Positions 52,578 through 61,548 are shown, counted from the first letter of the stretch. The stretch is 64,000 nt of DNA from Clostridiales bacterium (GCA_017527865.1 JAFXPN010000028.1:1-64000), one strand, 5' to 3'. Numbers and translations are program-made. The notes: generated by a model from the sequence alone, not told the origin.

Positions 52578-54278
52578 TCAATACCTCTTAATCTTCTTGG
52601 ATGTGTTCTTCTCGAATTCTTCCTTGCGCAGAACAGTCTTTTTGATCTTCTTGTATATCGGCAGAGAATCGTTGACATTATCGACTACATCTTCGAGCAG
52701 CTTCAGTATCTGTTCGTCGGAGGCATCGGCTCCGAGTTCCTGTTCGATGATCTCCATATCCGGAAAGATCGTTGCGACGATCATTATATCGTCCTTGTTC
52801 TCATCATGTTCTCCAGAAACGACACTCTCGGCAACCCTATCGTCAAGAGACAGAAGATACTCGATCTCCTCAGGGAAAACATTCTTTCCGTTTGCAGCAA
52901 TAATGACATTCTTCTTGCGTCCGGTGATTATGCAGAATCCGTTCTCGTCGATATACCCAAGGTCACCTGTGTGATAATAACCGTCTGTGTCGAGCGCCTG
53001 AGCCGTGGCAACGGGATCTTCATAATAACCCATAAACACATTGTCACCTTTGGCAATAAACTCGCCTATGCCGTCTGAATCGGGATCGAGGATCTTAACG
53101 TCAACTCCGGGCAGCGGAAGACCGGCAGCCTTATTCTCGAAGTCAACATCACGATTAAGAGCCAGGATAGGCGCACATTCGGTAAGTCCGTATCCCTGTA
53201 CGCAAATAAATCCCATATCCTGGAAGAACTCGAGTGCTTCGGGCTTCACCGGCGCACCGCCCAGAATTATGAGTCTCATCCTGCCGCCGAATACTTCGTG
53301 TATCTGCGCGAAAAGCTTCTTTCTCACATCTATCCCGAACTTGAGCAGGAACTTGGAGAGCTTACGGCCGGTATTGAATTTCTTGGCTTTCTTCGGATCT
53401 GAAGTAATGTTCTTCATGATCTTCTTGTAGAACATCTCGAGCATTACCGGAACCATGAGGATGCAGGTCGGCTTAGCTTCCTTGATCTCACTTGTTATAT
53501 AGCGCAGTCCGGAGCATATGGCTATCGTCGTTCCTCTGTACACCTGGCCTAAGAAGCCACATGTGCATTCATATGTATGATGAAGAGGCAGGACCGAGAA
53601 GAACATATCATTCCTGTCTATGTAGAGCATCGAGAACATCGCCATCAGGTTCTTGCATATATTCCTCTGGCACAGCATGACAGCCTTTGATCTTGCGGTA
53701 GTTCCCGAAGTAAACAGAAGGATCGTCATCTCCTCGGGATCGATATCGGCTTCAGTAAAGGTCTTATCACCTTCTGACAGAAGCTTTTCTCCTTCTTTTA
53801 TCAGATCCGAATAATTTATGAATCTGTCATCATCGGTATCGTCCATGGAAACATAGTATTTTATCGATCCTACTTTACCGTAGAAATCATTTACAGTATC
53901 GAGCTTTGATGAAGAGAAAACAACCATATCTGCATGAGCCCTGTTAAGACAGTTTACGATCTCTTCAGTATGCAGTTCCTTGTCTATCGGCACGACGCAA
54001 CCGGTGCCGTTTGTTGTGGCAAGGTAAGTTACATACCATTCATAACGGGTTTCGCTGAGGATCGCGATCCTTGCACCCTTGGACAGCTTGCTCATGAAAG
54101 CCGTTCCGAGGCAGTCTATGTCATGATCATATTGTTCTGTCGTAACCGGAACATATTCTGTACTCTTTCCGGGCTTATGCAGGAAAACGGGATTACCCGG
54201 GAATTCCCTGACTCTTGTCTTGATAACGTCTCTTAAATTAGTAACTTTGGTTACTTCGTAAAGCGGTATGTCCTTCAT
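52578..54278 (-). CDS. AMP-forming long-chain acyl-CoA synthetase
   Basis: 566 residues of the adenylate-forming superfamily, FadD/long-chain subgroup. Core motifs are ILLFTSGTTARSKAVML (P-loop A3; the usual Gly-x-Pro-Lys is changed to ARSK), VQGYGLTECAPIL (A5), YYHTGDLGYIDENGF (A7) and ITGRKKNVIIAANGKNVFPEEIE (A8/A10 region). It activates a fatty acid with ATP and CoA, probably at the membrane. The start overlaps the end of the PyrE-like gene by 1 base, so it is co-transcribed with it. Confidence 0.88.
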   Translation of the reverse strand: MKDIPLYEVTKVTNLRDVIKTRVREFPGNPVFLHKPGKSTEYVPVTTEQYDHDIDCLGTAFMSKLSKGARIAILSETRYEWYVTYLATTNGTGCVVPIDKELHTEEIVNCLNRAHADMVVFSSSKLDTVNDFYGKVGSIKYYVSMDDTDDDRFINYSDLIKEGEKLLSEGDKTFTEADIDPEEMTILLFTSGTTARSKAVMLCQRNICKNLMAMFSMLYIDRNDMFFSVLPLHHTYECTCGFLGQVYRGTTIAICSGLRYITSEIKEAKPTCILMVPVMLEMFYKKIMKNITSDPKKAKKFNTGRKLSKFLLKFGIDVRKKLFAQIHEVFGGRMRLIILGGAPVKPEALEFFQDMGFICVQGYGLTECAPILALNRDVDFENKAAGLPLPGVDVKILDPDSDGIGEFIAKGDNVFMGYYEDPVATAQALDTDGYYHTGDLGYIDENGFCIITGRKKNVIIAANGKNVFPEEIEYLLSLDDRVAESVVSGEHDENKDDIMIVATIFPDMEIIEQELGADASDEQILKLLEDVVDNVNDSLPIYKKIKKTVLRKEEFEKNTSKKIKRY

Positions 54279-55114
54279 CAGATGAATCCTTTCTCAATAG
54301 CGAGTCTTGCACGCTGCTCGGTCTTTCCTCCCAAAGCGATCTGTTCGTCGATGAATGAGGGATGCGCTTTGATGAAGTCCTTCATGTACTTATCCGGATC
54401 GTCAAGAAACTGCAGCACAAGATCATACTGTTCTTTATTAACGGATCCGTTGTCGAGAGCTTCATCGAAAAGGCCTTTGTCGACTTTAGTAAGGGTTTCC
54501 ATATTAACTCCGAGCCCCTCGAGTACCTTTCTGCCGTTCTGATTTCTGTCTACAACCGCGATGGTATCCGTGATATCGGCGCCTAACCCTCTTATGGCAG
54601 GTATCCAGGCACGTTCGTAGCTTGAAGCTTCAGTGATCAGATCGGCAATGTGCAATACTTTCTTACCATTGAGATCATATTCGATGTTGTTAAAGTTACT
54701 GTCTGTAATGACCGAAGACAGATCCTTATAGATCGTCAAATGAGGTTTTCCCAATATATAAGCCGGCATCATGGAGAAGAAGAAGTCTCTTCTCTCCCCT
54801 CCCGAGATAAGATCAAAATCAAACTTCTTTGCCGCTTCAACAAGTGAATCGATGCAGTTCTTATATGTTGCGGACTCTTCATACAGGTTTCTGAATGCAT
54901 TGAAGATCCTGAAAGGAGCCTTTTCCTTATCGTCAGCGACAGCTTCTTCGATAAGCTTCAGGATATCGCCTGCAGTCTGCTCGTCTTTTGCAAGAAAATG
55001 AGTGTTGATAAAGAACGGGCCGAGTTTGCCTGATGTATACCAGAACGGAGTGTATGCCGGCGCCACTCTGATGGCATTGGTCTTAAAGAGATCTTCTGTT
55101 ACTCTGTTTGACAT
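54278..55114 (-). CDS. Orotate phosphoribosyltransferase-like protein (long form)
   Basis: 278 residues, SD AGGAGG. The protein resembles the OPRT type I PRTase fold: FWYTSGKLGPFFINTH (the orotate-binding loop resembles TSGxxSPxYID), ISGGERRDFFFSMMPAYIL and LTIYKDL. The PRPP-binding loop, expected as [VL]-[ED]-D-[VL]-x-T-T-G, reads HIADLITEASSYERA, with one acidic residue missing and no TTGG. It is ~60 residues longer than standard PyrE. Position next to pyrD suggests the orotate to OMP step, but the loop leaves activity open. Its own -10 (TATAAT at 55148-55153, - strand) lies in the gap after pyrD. Confidence 0.72.
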   Translation of the reverse strand: MSNRVTEDLFKTNAIRVAPAYTPFWYTSGKLGPFFINTHFLAKDEQTAGDILKLIEEAVADDKEKAPFRIFNAFRNLYEESATYKNCIDSLVEAAKKFDFDLISGGERRDFFFSMMPAYILGKPHLTIYKDLSSVITDSNFNNIEYDLNGKKVLHIADLITEASSYERAWIPAIRGLGADITDTIAVVDRNQNGRKVLEGLGVNMETLTKVDKGLFDEALDNGSVNKEQYDLVLQFLDDPDKYMKDFIKAHPSFIDEQIALGGKTEQRARLAIEKGFI

Positions 55115-55147
55115 TTGAGCCTCCTGTTAAACGATTTGACAATATCA

Positions 55148-55153
55148 ATTATA
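55148..55153 (-). promoter_or_regulatory. Candidate -10 element before the PyrE-like gene
   Basis: TATAAT on the - strand in the 64-base gap between pyrD and the PyrE-like gene. The -35 is weak. It could allow expression of the downstream five genes independently of pyr attenuation. Confidence 0.35.
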
Positions 55154-55178
55154 CTATTAATTCCCGTTTGGCGGTTGA

Positions 55179-56096
55179 TTACCAGAGCTTGAGAGTACCG
55201 GTCAATGATGCAATATCGGTATTATTCTCCTCACACCATGCTTCGAGTTCGTCAGTAATGAACACGGGAGCGTCAGGAATGACAAGGCTTGCGGTTCCGA
55301 TCTCAACTGCAGAAGCACCTGCGATCATGAATTCGAGCACATCTTTGGCATCTTCAATGCCGCCGCAGCCGATGATGGGAATATCCAGTACCTGAAAGCA
55401 TTCCGAGACCATTCGGATCGCTACGGGTTTTATGCCCGGTCCGGAATAGCCGCCGGTATTATTATGAAGGACCGGCCTTCTGGTCTTTATATCAACAGCC
55501 ATGCCGAGCATTGTATTTATCAATACGACAGCATCGGCACCGCCTTCCTGTGCAGCGAGAGCCATATCCGATATGCTTGTAACATTAGGCGTGAGCTTGA
55601 TCCATAAAGGAAGATCCGTAAGTTTTCTTAACTCGCTTACTATCTTCTTTATCTGGGTCTTATCGGATCCTATCGACATGCATCCTTCCTTGACATTCGG
55701 ACAGGAGAGATTGATCTCAAGCGCATCTATCTTATCTTTATGCGGATCCAAAGCCTTGACCATATCGATATAATCATCAGTCGAATGACCTGCAACATTC
55801 ACGATAACACCGGTGTCCAGAGAATTCATAAAGTCAAGATCATACTTGATGAAGTGCTCTACACCGGGATTCTGAAGACCGACTGAATTAAGCATTCCTG
55901 CCTTGCACTCGGCAACTCTTACGCCTTCATTACCTGCTCTGGGCTTGATCGTGAGTCCCTTGGAAGAAAGTCCGCCGAGTATAGAAAGATCGTATATCTC
56001 AGACAGTTCCCTTCCCATATTGCATGTACCCGAGGCTAAGATCAGTGGGCTTTTAAGGAATGTATCTCCTACTTTTACGAAAAGTCTCTCGCTCAC
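55179..56096 (-). CDS. pyrD: Dihydroorotate dehydrogenase B, catalytic subunit
   Basis: 305 residues. Class 1B FMN enzyme that oxidises dihydroorotate using NAD+ through PyrK. Seen are SPLILASGTCNMGRELSE, GLTIKPRAGN, LNSVGLQNPGVE, the ALEINLSCPNVKEG loop with the catalytic Cys (SCPN), LPLWIKLTPN, and the FMN-phosphate site IIGCGGIEDAKDVLEF. It overlaps pyrK by 4 bases. Confidence 0.96.
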   Translation of the reverse strand: MSERLFVKVGDTFLKSPLILASGTCNMGRELSEIYDLSILGGLSSKGLTIKPRAGNEGVRVAECKAGMLNSVGLQNPGVEHFIKYDLDFMNSLDTGVIVNVAGHSTDDYIDMVKALDPHKDKIDALEINLSCPNVKEGCMSIGSDKTQIKKIVSELRKLTDLPLWIKLTPNVTSISDMALAAQEGGADAVVLINTMLGMAVDIKTRRPVLHNNTGGYSGPGIKPVAIRMVSECFQVLDIPIIGCGGIEDAKDVLEFMIAGASAVEIGTASLVIPDAPVFITDELEAWCEENNTDIASLTGTLKLW

Positions 56097-56854
56097 CAGA
56101 TCACCTCCTTGGAATCAAATACGGGACCGTCCTTGCAGCATCTTTTATGCTCGAAAGGAATCCCTTCCTCTTCCGCCTTGATCTTACATGTGCAAACAAG
56201 ACAGATTCCGATGCCGCATGCCATTCTCTGCTCAAGAGAAACACTGCATTTAAGCCCCTTGCTGTCAGCCCAGGAAGCAACTGCTCTCATCATAGGCATA
56301 GGTCCTACACAAAGGACAACGGCGTCCTTGATATCGTCATCACTTAATGTATTAAGTCCGTCACAGCAGTTTCCCTTAAGACCTGCATCTCCCGCATCGG
56401 TCGTAAGGATATAAGAAGGATCATTCATTATGATCTGAGACTTGTCTCTGAAACCCTGAACAACCTTTACCTTCTTGCCTTCGGAAGAGAGCTTCTCGTA
56501 AAGGAAATTAACCGGGAAAACTCCTGTTCCGCCACCTGCGAGAATAAACTTCTCACCGTTGATATCAAATCCGTTTCCCAAAGGTCCGAGGACCCATGTT
56601 CCGTCGCCTTCTTCCATGGAAGCAAGCTCTTCAGTTCCCTCTCCGATGATCTTAATGCCGACCTTGAATGTGCCCGTATCTTTATCAACGGAAGCTACAC
56701 CGAAAGGTCTTCTCAAGAAGTTGGAACTGGCTACATTAACAAACTGTCCGGGAACCGCATTCTGTGCTATCTCGGGACACCGGAACTCGATGAGAGCCGT
56801 GTCCCCGTTAAGCATGCTTTTCGAGACTACTTCGCAGAAATGGTCTTTGTTCAT
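56093..56854 (-). CDS. pyrK: Dihydroorotate dehydrogenase B, electron-transfer subunit
   Basis: 253 residues. FAD/2Fe-2S subunit: an FAD-binding beta-barrel (RRPFGVASVD), a nucleotide-binding domain (FILAGGGTGVFPVNFLYEKL) and the 2Fe-2S loop MACGIGICLVCTC with a fourth Cys at KRCCKDGPVFD. It passes electrons from PyrD to NAD+. It overlaps pyrF and pyrD by 4 bases each, as expected for an obligate partner. Confidence 0.95.
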   Translation of the reverse strand: MNKDHFCEVVSKSMLNGDTALIEFRCPEIAQNAVPGQFVNVASSNFLRRPFGVASVDKDTGTFKVGIKIIGEGTEELASMEEGDGTWVLGPLGNGFDINGEKFILAGGGTGVFPVNFLYEKLSSEGKKVKVVQGFRDKSQIIMNDPSYILTTDAGDAGLKGNCCDGLNTLSDDDIKDAVVLCVGPMPMMRAVASWADSKGLKCSVSLEQRMACGIGICLVCTCKIKAEEEGIPFEHKRCCKDGPVFDSKEVIW

Positions 56855-57801
56855 ACGTACTTCCTGTCTTTAAGTGCAGCGTTAAGCTTTGCCTTCATGT
56901 CGAGTGCTTCATCGCGGGTTGCTTTCGCGTAATCTGCGGGGGCGAGGTCTTCCCTCTTCTTCCAAGCGCACATAAGGCTTCTGGATGCATTTACGATGGC
57001 ACCCTCACCTTCCTTTGTAAAGGAAGCAACAGCAGCATCGGGGCCTGCGCCCTGTGCGCCGTAACCCGGGACGAGCATCAATGTGTTCGGCATTCTCTTA
57101 CGGGCTGCTACGGCTTGCTCCGGAACAGTAGCTCCGAGAACTGCACCGACAGATGAGAAGCCTTCCTCGCCGACGAGTTCCCTGCCCCATTCATTTACGT
57201 TATCAGCCATGAGCTCGTATACCTTACGACCGTCCTTAAGCTCCATATCCTGGAAATCAACAGCAGACGGATTTGATGTGTGTACGAGCGTAAAGATGCC
57301 CTTGCCGTCTCTTGCACAAACATCCATGAAAGGCTTGATGCCGTCGATGCCGAGGTAACCGTTAACAGTTACGGCGTCGCAGTTGAACATGCTCTTCCCG
57401 GAACCGTCATCAAGCGCGGTCTTGCCGATGATGCCCTCAGCATAAGCTGTAGCGGTGGAACCGATGTCATTACGCTTTGCATCGCCTATAACCAGCATTC
57501 CCTTGCTCTTAGCGTATGCGACAGTCTTCTTCAAAGTCTCGATGCCCGTAACGCCGTACATCTCGTAGTAGGCGAACTGGGGCTTGATGGCAGGAACGAT
57601 ATCACATACTGCATCTATGAGTGTAGTATTGAACTCATAGATGGCCATAGCTGCTGCAAGCTCTGCATCAGGACCTACAGTCTTCATCCATCTGCTGCGT
57701 ATTTCCTCGGGAATGTACTCGAGTCTGGGATCGAGTCCCATTACCGTAGGGTTATCAAGTTCCCGGATCTTCCTTACGAGATCATCAGCAAAGTTCTTCA
57801 T
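56851..57801 (-). CDS. pyrF: Orotidine 5'-phosphate decarboxylase (type 2)
   Basis: 316 residues. Final step of UMP synthesis, OMP to UMP. The long form has NPTVMGLDPRLEYIP at the N terminus, the catalytic motif VIGDAKRNDIGSTA (Lys and Asp residues), VTVNGYLG, and LMLVPGYGAQGAG near the C terminus, and matches the ~310-residue type 2 family. The start overlaps pyrC by 17 bases. Confidence 0.95.
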   Translation of the reverse strand: MKNFADDLVRKIRELDNPTVMGLDPRLEYIPEEIRSRWMKTVGPDAELAAAMAIYEFNTTLIDAVCDIVPAIKPQFAYYEMYGVTGIETLKKTVAYAKSKGMLVIGDAKRNDIGSTATAYAEGIIGKTALDDGSGKSMFNCDAVTVNGYLGIDGIKPFMDVCARDGKGIFTLVHTSNPSAVDFQDMELKDGRKVYELMADNVNEWGRELVGEEGFSSVGAVLGATVPEQAVAARKRMPNTLMLVPGYGAQGAGPDAAVASFTKEGEGAIVNASRSLMCAWKKREDLAPADYAKATRDEALDMKAKLNAALKDRKYV

Positions 57802-59041
57802 AAGTCTTCTTTCCTCCCATCATGGTAAGAACGGTCTTCCCGTAGAGCTTCCATCCGTCGAAAGGCGTATTTCTGCCTTTTGTGAGCATCTTGTTCTTAT
57901 CAAAGGTGAATTCATTGTCAAGGTCAAACACGGCAAGATCTGCATCATCACCGATATCCATACCGCCTCTTCCGAGCTTAAGGATGTCGGAAGGGTTATG
58001 GCACATAAGATCCATGAGCTTTTCCATTGTAATGTGTCCGGGTTTGACAAGATATGTATAGCAAAGCGCAAACGAACTCTCAAGACCTACGATGCCGTTA
58101 AGCGCGTGTGAGAATTCGACTTCCTTATCGTCCTGATGATGAGGAGCGTGATCGGTAACTATACAGTCGACAGTTCCGTCTTTGATCGCTTCTATTACAG
58201 CGAGTCTGTCCTCTTCGGAACGCAGCGGCGGATGCATCTTGAAGTTTGTATCATAGTTCTCGCATGAACTGTCGGTAAGCGTAAAGTAATGAGGACATGT
58301 CTCACAGGTGACTTTAACCCCCCTTGCCTTAGCCTCTCTTATCATCCTCATGCCGCCTTTTGTGCTTACATGGCAGATATGAACAGGTACATCGAGATAT
58401 TCCGAGAGGATGATATCTCTGGCGATCATTATATCCTCGGCAACCGTGGGACATCCTCTGATGCCGATCGAAGTGGATACTTCACCTTCATTCATTGCTC
58501 CGCCTGAGATAGTAAGATCTTCTTCGTGATTTAATACGGGAATATCAAAGTCTGAAGAATACTCAAGGACTTTACGCATGAAGCCGGATGTAGCTATCGG
58601 CTTGCCGTCATTGCTCACGGCAACGATGCCTGCTTCCTTCATGAGTCCGATCTCGGCAAGTTCTTCGCTCTCGAGATTCTTTCCTGCGGCGCCTATCGGA
58701 TAAACTCTGACGAGTCCTGCATCGGCTGCTCTCTTAAGAATGCCTTCAACGACTGCCGCGTTATCACATACCGGAAAGGTATTGGGCATTGTGCAGACGC
58801 TCGTAAATCCGCCTCTGGCGGCCGCTGCAGACCCGGTAGCGATCGTTTCTTTATACTCGTAACCGGGCTCCCTGAAATGCACATGCATATCGATAAGCCC
58901 GGGAAGGACAGTGGCGCCCTTCACATCGATCACTTCATCAGCTTCGTTCTCACTGAACTTCGACGCGAACTTACCGTCTTCGATAAAGATCATGTCCGCA
59001 TCAGAATTGAATACTTTACAGTTTTTAATCAATGTCTTCAT
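57785..59041 (-). CDS. pyrC: Dihydroorotase (class I)
   Basis: 418 residues. Zinc amidohydrolase closing carbamoyl-aspartate to dihydroorotate. Metal ligands are in DMHVHFREPGYEYKE, with the substrate-binding TMPNT (VCTMPNTFPVCDN), further His residues in VLNHEEDL and HICHVSTKGG, and the catalytic Asp in VTDHAPHHQDDKE. C-terminal strand ADLAVFDLDNEFTFDK is complete. Confidence 0.96.
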   Translation of the reverse strand: MKTLIKNCKVFNSDADMIFIEDGKFASKFSENEADEVIDVKGATVLPGLIDMHVHFREPGYEYKETIATGSAAAARGGFTSVCTMPNTFPVCDNAAVVEGILKRAADAGLVRVYPIGAAGKNLESEELAEIGLMKEAGIVAVSNDGKPIATSGFMRKVLEYSSDFDIPVLNHEEDLTISGGAMNEGEVSTSIGIRGCPTVAEDIMIARDIILSEYLDVPVHICHVSTKGGMRMIREAKARGVKVTCETCPHYFTLTDSSCENYDTNFKMHPPLRSEEDRLAVIEAIKDGTVDCIVTDHAPHHQDDKEVEFSHALNGIVGLESSFALCYTYLVKPGHITMEKLMDLMCHNPSDILKLGRGGMDIGDDADLAVFDLDNEFTFDKNKMLTKGRNTPFDGWKLYGKTVLTMMGGKKTYEELC

Positions 59042-59967
59042 AGATTGTTTCTCCTTGCCATAAGCAGATAGAGGACAGCCATCCTGACCGCTACACCGTT
59101 TGTTACCTGCTTGTTTATTACTGACTGATCGCAGTCGTATACGGCCGTAGGAAGCTCGACACCGTGGTTGCAGGGTCCCGGATGCATGAGGAAAGCATCG
59201 GGCTTTGCGAGCTTCAGGACTTCGGGCGTTATTGCATAGAACTTCGCATACTCGGCTACGGACGGGAAAAGACTGCTCTTCATTCTCTCGAGCTGTACTC
59301 TTAATCCCATAACGGCATCTGCATCTCTGACACAGTCTTCCACGCTGTCTGCTACAGTTACGCCCATCTTCTCAATGCCTATGGGCATCATGGTACGGGG
59401 ACCGTATACACTTACCTTTGCTCCGACTTTGGCAAGTCCTATCGCATTGGATCTTACAACGCGGCTGTGGTAGATATCACCGCAGATGGCTATCTTCTTC
59501 CCTTCGAATGTATCGAATCTTTCATACATCGTCAGCATGTCAAGAAGAGCCTGGGTCGGATGCTCATTCATCCCGTCTCCTGCATTTACAATGCTGGCGT
59601 TGAGCTTATCTGCGATCGAATGAGGAGCTCCTGACTGAGGGTGCCTCATTACGATGATATCAGTTCCCATCATATCTATGGTCCTGGCTGTATCAAGAAG
59701 CGATTCACCTTTTGCAACAGAGCTTCCGCTGGCCGATATGTTGGCGCTGGTTGATCCCATGTACTTGGATGCCAGTTCGAATGACAGTCTGGTCCTGGTC
59801 GAATTCTCATAGAATAATGTGACAACTGATTTTCCCTGTAGATGCGATGTCTTCTTGGGACCGTTCTCGACGACCAGCTTCATGGTCTTCGCGGTATCAA
59901 GTATCTCCATTATCTCCTCGGCGGACAGCTGTTTCATTCCGAGGAGGTCTTTGCTCTTAAGTCCCAT
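59038..59967 (-). CDS. pyrB: Aspartate carbamoyltransferase, catalytic subunit
   Basis: 309 residues. Makes carbamoyl-aspartate from carbamoyl phosphate and aspartate. Motifs are VTLFYENSTRTRLSFELASK (the carbamoyl-phosphate site), RHPQSGAPH, the HPTQALLDM loop and MHPGPCNHGVELP. No pyrI regulatory gene is present; as in other Bacillota, control would come from PyrR. It overlaps pyrC by 4 bases and starts one base after pyrR. Confidence 0.96.
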   Translation of the reverse strand: MGLKSKDLLGMKQLSAEEIMEILDTAKTMKLVVENGPKKTSHLQGKSVVTLFYENSTRTRLSFELASKYMGSTSANISASGSSVAKGESLLDTARTIDMMGTDIIVMRHPQSGAPHSIADKLNASIVNAGDGMNEHPTQALLDMLTMYERFDTFEGKKIAICGDIYHSRVVRSNAIGLAKVGAKVSVYGPRTMMPIGIEKMGVTVADSVEDCVRDADAVMGLRVQLERMKSSLFPSVAEYAKFYAITPEVLKLAKPDAFLMHPGPCNHGVELPTAVYDCDQSVINKQVTNGVAVRMAVLYLLMARRNNL

Positions 59968-59968
59968 G

Positions 59969-60526
59969 TCAGATTCCCTCCTTTATAAGCATTACCTGCG
60001 TTACGCCGTCAACGTCTTCAAATTGAACTTCTATGCTTTCCTTCTCAGAAGTAGGTACATTTTTACCGACGTAATCCGCTTTGAAAGGAAGCTGTCTGTG
60101 ACCTCTGTCGATCAGTTCCACGAGCTGAATGCAGGAAGGCCTTCCCATATCGAAAATATTGTCAATGGCCGATCTGATCGTCCTGCCTGTATATAAGACA
60201 TCATCGACCAGTATGATCTTACTGTCATTGACATCGAAAGGTATGTGAGTGCCGTTTACTACGGGATGAGCCGCGAGCCTGGATAAGTCATCTCTGTAAA
60301 AAGTTATGTCGAGAATTCCCATAGGTACCTTAGCATTCTCGATGGATTCGAGGTAATCCCTGATCTTCTTTGCTATCGAGACTCCTCTTCTCTGTATCCC
60401 TATAAGGGTGACATTCTCAAGCCCTTTATTGCGCTCGATGATCTCGTGGGATATCCTGATGATCGCACGTTCGACAGCGGCTTCATCCATCAGGATCGTG
60501 TTGCCTTGACCTGTTACTTCACTCAT
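59969..60526 (-). CDS. pyrR: PyrR, UMP-dependent RNA-binding attenuation regulator
   Basis: 185 residues, SD AAGGAG 8 bases before ATG 60526. Bifunctional PyrR: binds UMP/PRPP and pyr leader RNA, with weak uracil phosphoribosyltransferase activity. The PRPP loop KIILVDDVLYTGRTIRSAID is intact, with ERNKGLENVTLIGIQRRGV upstream. First gene of the operon; a PyrR-binding loop and terminator lie in its leader, so it should regulate itself and pyrBCFKD. Confidence 0.95.
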   Translation of the reverse strand: MSEVTGQGNTILMDEAAVERAIIRISHEIIERNKGLENVTLIGIQRRGVSIAKKIRDYLESIENAKVPMGILDITFYRDDLSRLAAHPVVNGTHIPFDVNDSKIILVDDVLYTGRTIRSAIDNIFDMGRPSCIQLVELIDRGHRQLPFKADYVGKNVPTSEKESIEVQFEDVDGVTQVMLIKEGI

Positions 60527-60550
60527 TCGGAAACTCCTTGCCCCGGCAGT

Positions 60551-60580
60551 AAAAATGCCGGAAAATATAGTTTCCCGGCA
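60551..60580 (-). terminator. Attenuator terminator of the pyr operon
   Basis: On the - strand TGCCGGGAAA pairs with TTTTCCGGCA (one G-U) and five T follow, 13 bases before the pyrR SD. Its 5' arm GCCGGG is complementary to CCCGGC of the PyrR-binding loop, giving mutually exclusive pairing. Confidence 0.8.
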
Positions 60581-60585
60581 CGATG

Positions 60586-60610
60586 AAAAAATTCTTATTT
60601 TTAAGAATCT
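60586..60610 (-). terminator. A/T-rich terminator-like hairpin in the pyr leader
   Basis: On the - strand ATTCTTA/TAAGAAT is followed by a T run. Stem is weak (A/T only), so it may be a pause hairpin rather than a terminator. Confidence 0.4.
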
Positions 60611-60611
60611 T

Positions 60612-60629
60612 ACAACCTCGCCGGGTTGT
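60612..60629 (-). promoter_or_regulatory. PyrR-binding loop (anti-antiterminator) of the pyr leader
   Basis: On the - strand ACAACC-CGGCGA-GGTTGT is a hairpin whose core AACCCGGCGAGGTT matches 13 of 14 positions of the Bacillus PyrR consensus ARUCCNGNGAGGYU. Binding of PyrR-UMP would hold this hairpin and free the terminator arm downstream. Confidence 0.8.
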
Positions 60630-60646
60630 TTAAAGATTACTTTTAC

Positions 60647-60675
60647 AGTCTATGCTTTTAAGACGATTAATTCAA
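60647..60675 (-). promoter_or_regulatory. Promoter of the pyr operon
   Basis: TTGAAT (60675-60670) and TAGACT (60652-60647) with 17-base spacing on the - strand. Predicted start near 60640, giving a ~115-base leader that includes the PyrR loop. Confidence 0.5.
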
Positions 60676-60703
60676 CAACAAATTATCTTAACTGTCTCAG
60701 AAT

Positions 60704-60733
60704 AAAAAAGGAAAGCCGTGAACGGCTTTCCTT
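60704..60733 (-). terminator. Rho-independent terminator of the DUF975 gene
   Basis: Perfect 11-bp stem AAGGAAAGCCG/CGGCTTTCCTT with a 4-base loop and six T on the - strand, 33 bases after the stop codon. Confidence 0.9.
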
Positions 60734-60765
60734 AGTGTTATTGCTTGACTTAAACAATCCGGATA

Positions 60766-61443
60766 TTACTTATTCAAAAGCTCAAGATAGAACTTTGCTC
60801 TTGCGCTCTGGCGATAAGGCTCTGTCCAGAAGATGTTAAGAATACCGCATGTCAGACCGGAAAGCAGATACCATCCGATGAATGACAGATCAAGAACAAA
60901 AGCTTCCCACTTATGACCGTTCATAAGCTCTCTTGAACGTGTGATGGCCGCAGTTGCGGGAAGCTCAGGGTTATCCTTAAGGATATAAGGAACGAGCATA
61001 TAAGAATATGTCTTAACGAGTCCGGGGATGACGAAGAGCATTGTCCACAATGAAAGGAACAGATCTCTTAAGAAAAGAGTAACAAATGTACGGCCATAAT
61101 CGCCGAAGCCCTCTTTTATGGCATCGAGACCTGTATTTTTCTCTTCTACGTTCTTTCTGAAGAATCTGAATCCTCCTACCTCAAGAGGGTTGAATACAAA
61201 GATCTTGAGAACGACACCGATAACAACGAGTACGACAATTGTAACAGCAAGAGCTGCAAAAAGCTCTGAGATCTGCTCAGATGAGAATCCTGATAGATCA
61301 ACACCCTGTGATGATGTTGCGCCTCCCGAAGAAACCGAATAATAAGTTGTGAAAAGCGATAAGATAAATGCTGCAAGTACGCTTTTCCAATAATTTGCCT
61401 TAAAGGCTTCCTTGGCAGCGAGTTTGATTGATGCTCTGTCCAT
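60766..61443 (-). CDS. DUF975-family membrane protein
   Basis: 225 residues from ATG 61443 (AAAGG 8 bases upstream; a longer frame starts at 61464 before that site). The N terminus MDRASIKLAAKEAFKANYWK is the typical DUF975 opening. About four to five TM helices follow, with VIPGLVKTYSYMLVPYILKD and SRELMNGHKWEAF between them, and a short cytosolic tail. Function is unknown in the family. Transcribed alone, with its own promoter and terminator. Confidence 0.85.
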   Translation of the reverse strand: MDRASIKLAAKEAFKANYWKSVLAAFILSLFTTYYSVSSGGATSSQGVDLSGFSSEQISELFAALAVTIVVLVVIGVVLKIFVFNPLEVGGFRFFRKNVEEKNTGLDAIKEGFGDYGRTFVTLFLRDLFLSLWTMLFVIPGLVKTYSYMLVPYILKDNPELPATAAITRSRELMNGHKWEAFVLDLSFIGWYLLSGLTCGILNIFWTEPYRQSARAKFYLELLNK

Positions 61444-61482
61444 AATATATACCTTTCCTTTCAATAATATTAAGACCTTTTA

Positions 61483-61488
61483 ATTATA
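61483..61488 (-). promoter_or_regulatory. Candidate -10 element (TATAAT) of the DUF975 gene
   Basis: TATAAT on the - strand 40 bases before ATG 61443. The -35 match at normal spacing is poor. Confidence 0.45.
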
Positions 61489-61548
61489 TCATTAAAGCAA
61501 AGATAATTAACATATTTAATAAAATATCAAAAAACTGCAAATAACAGA

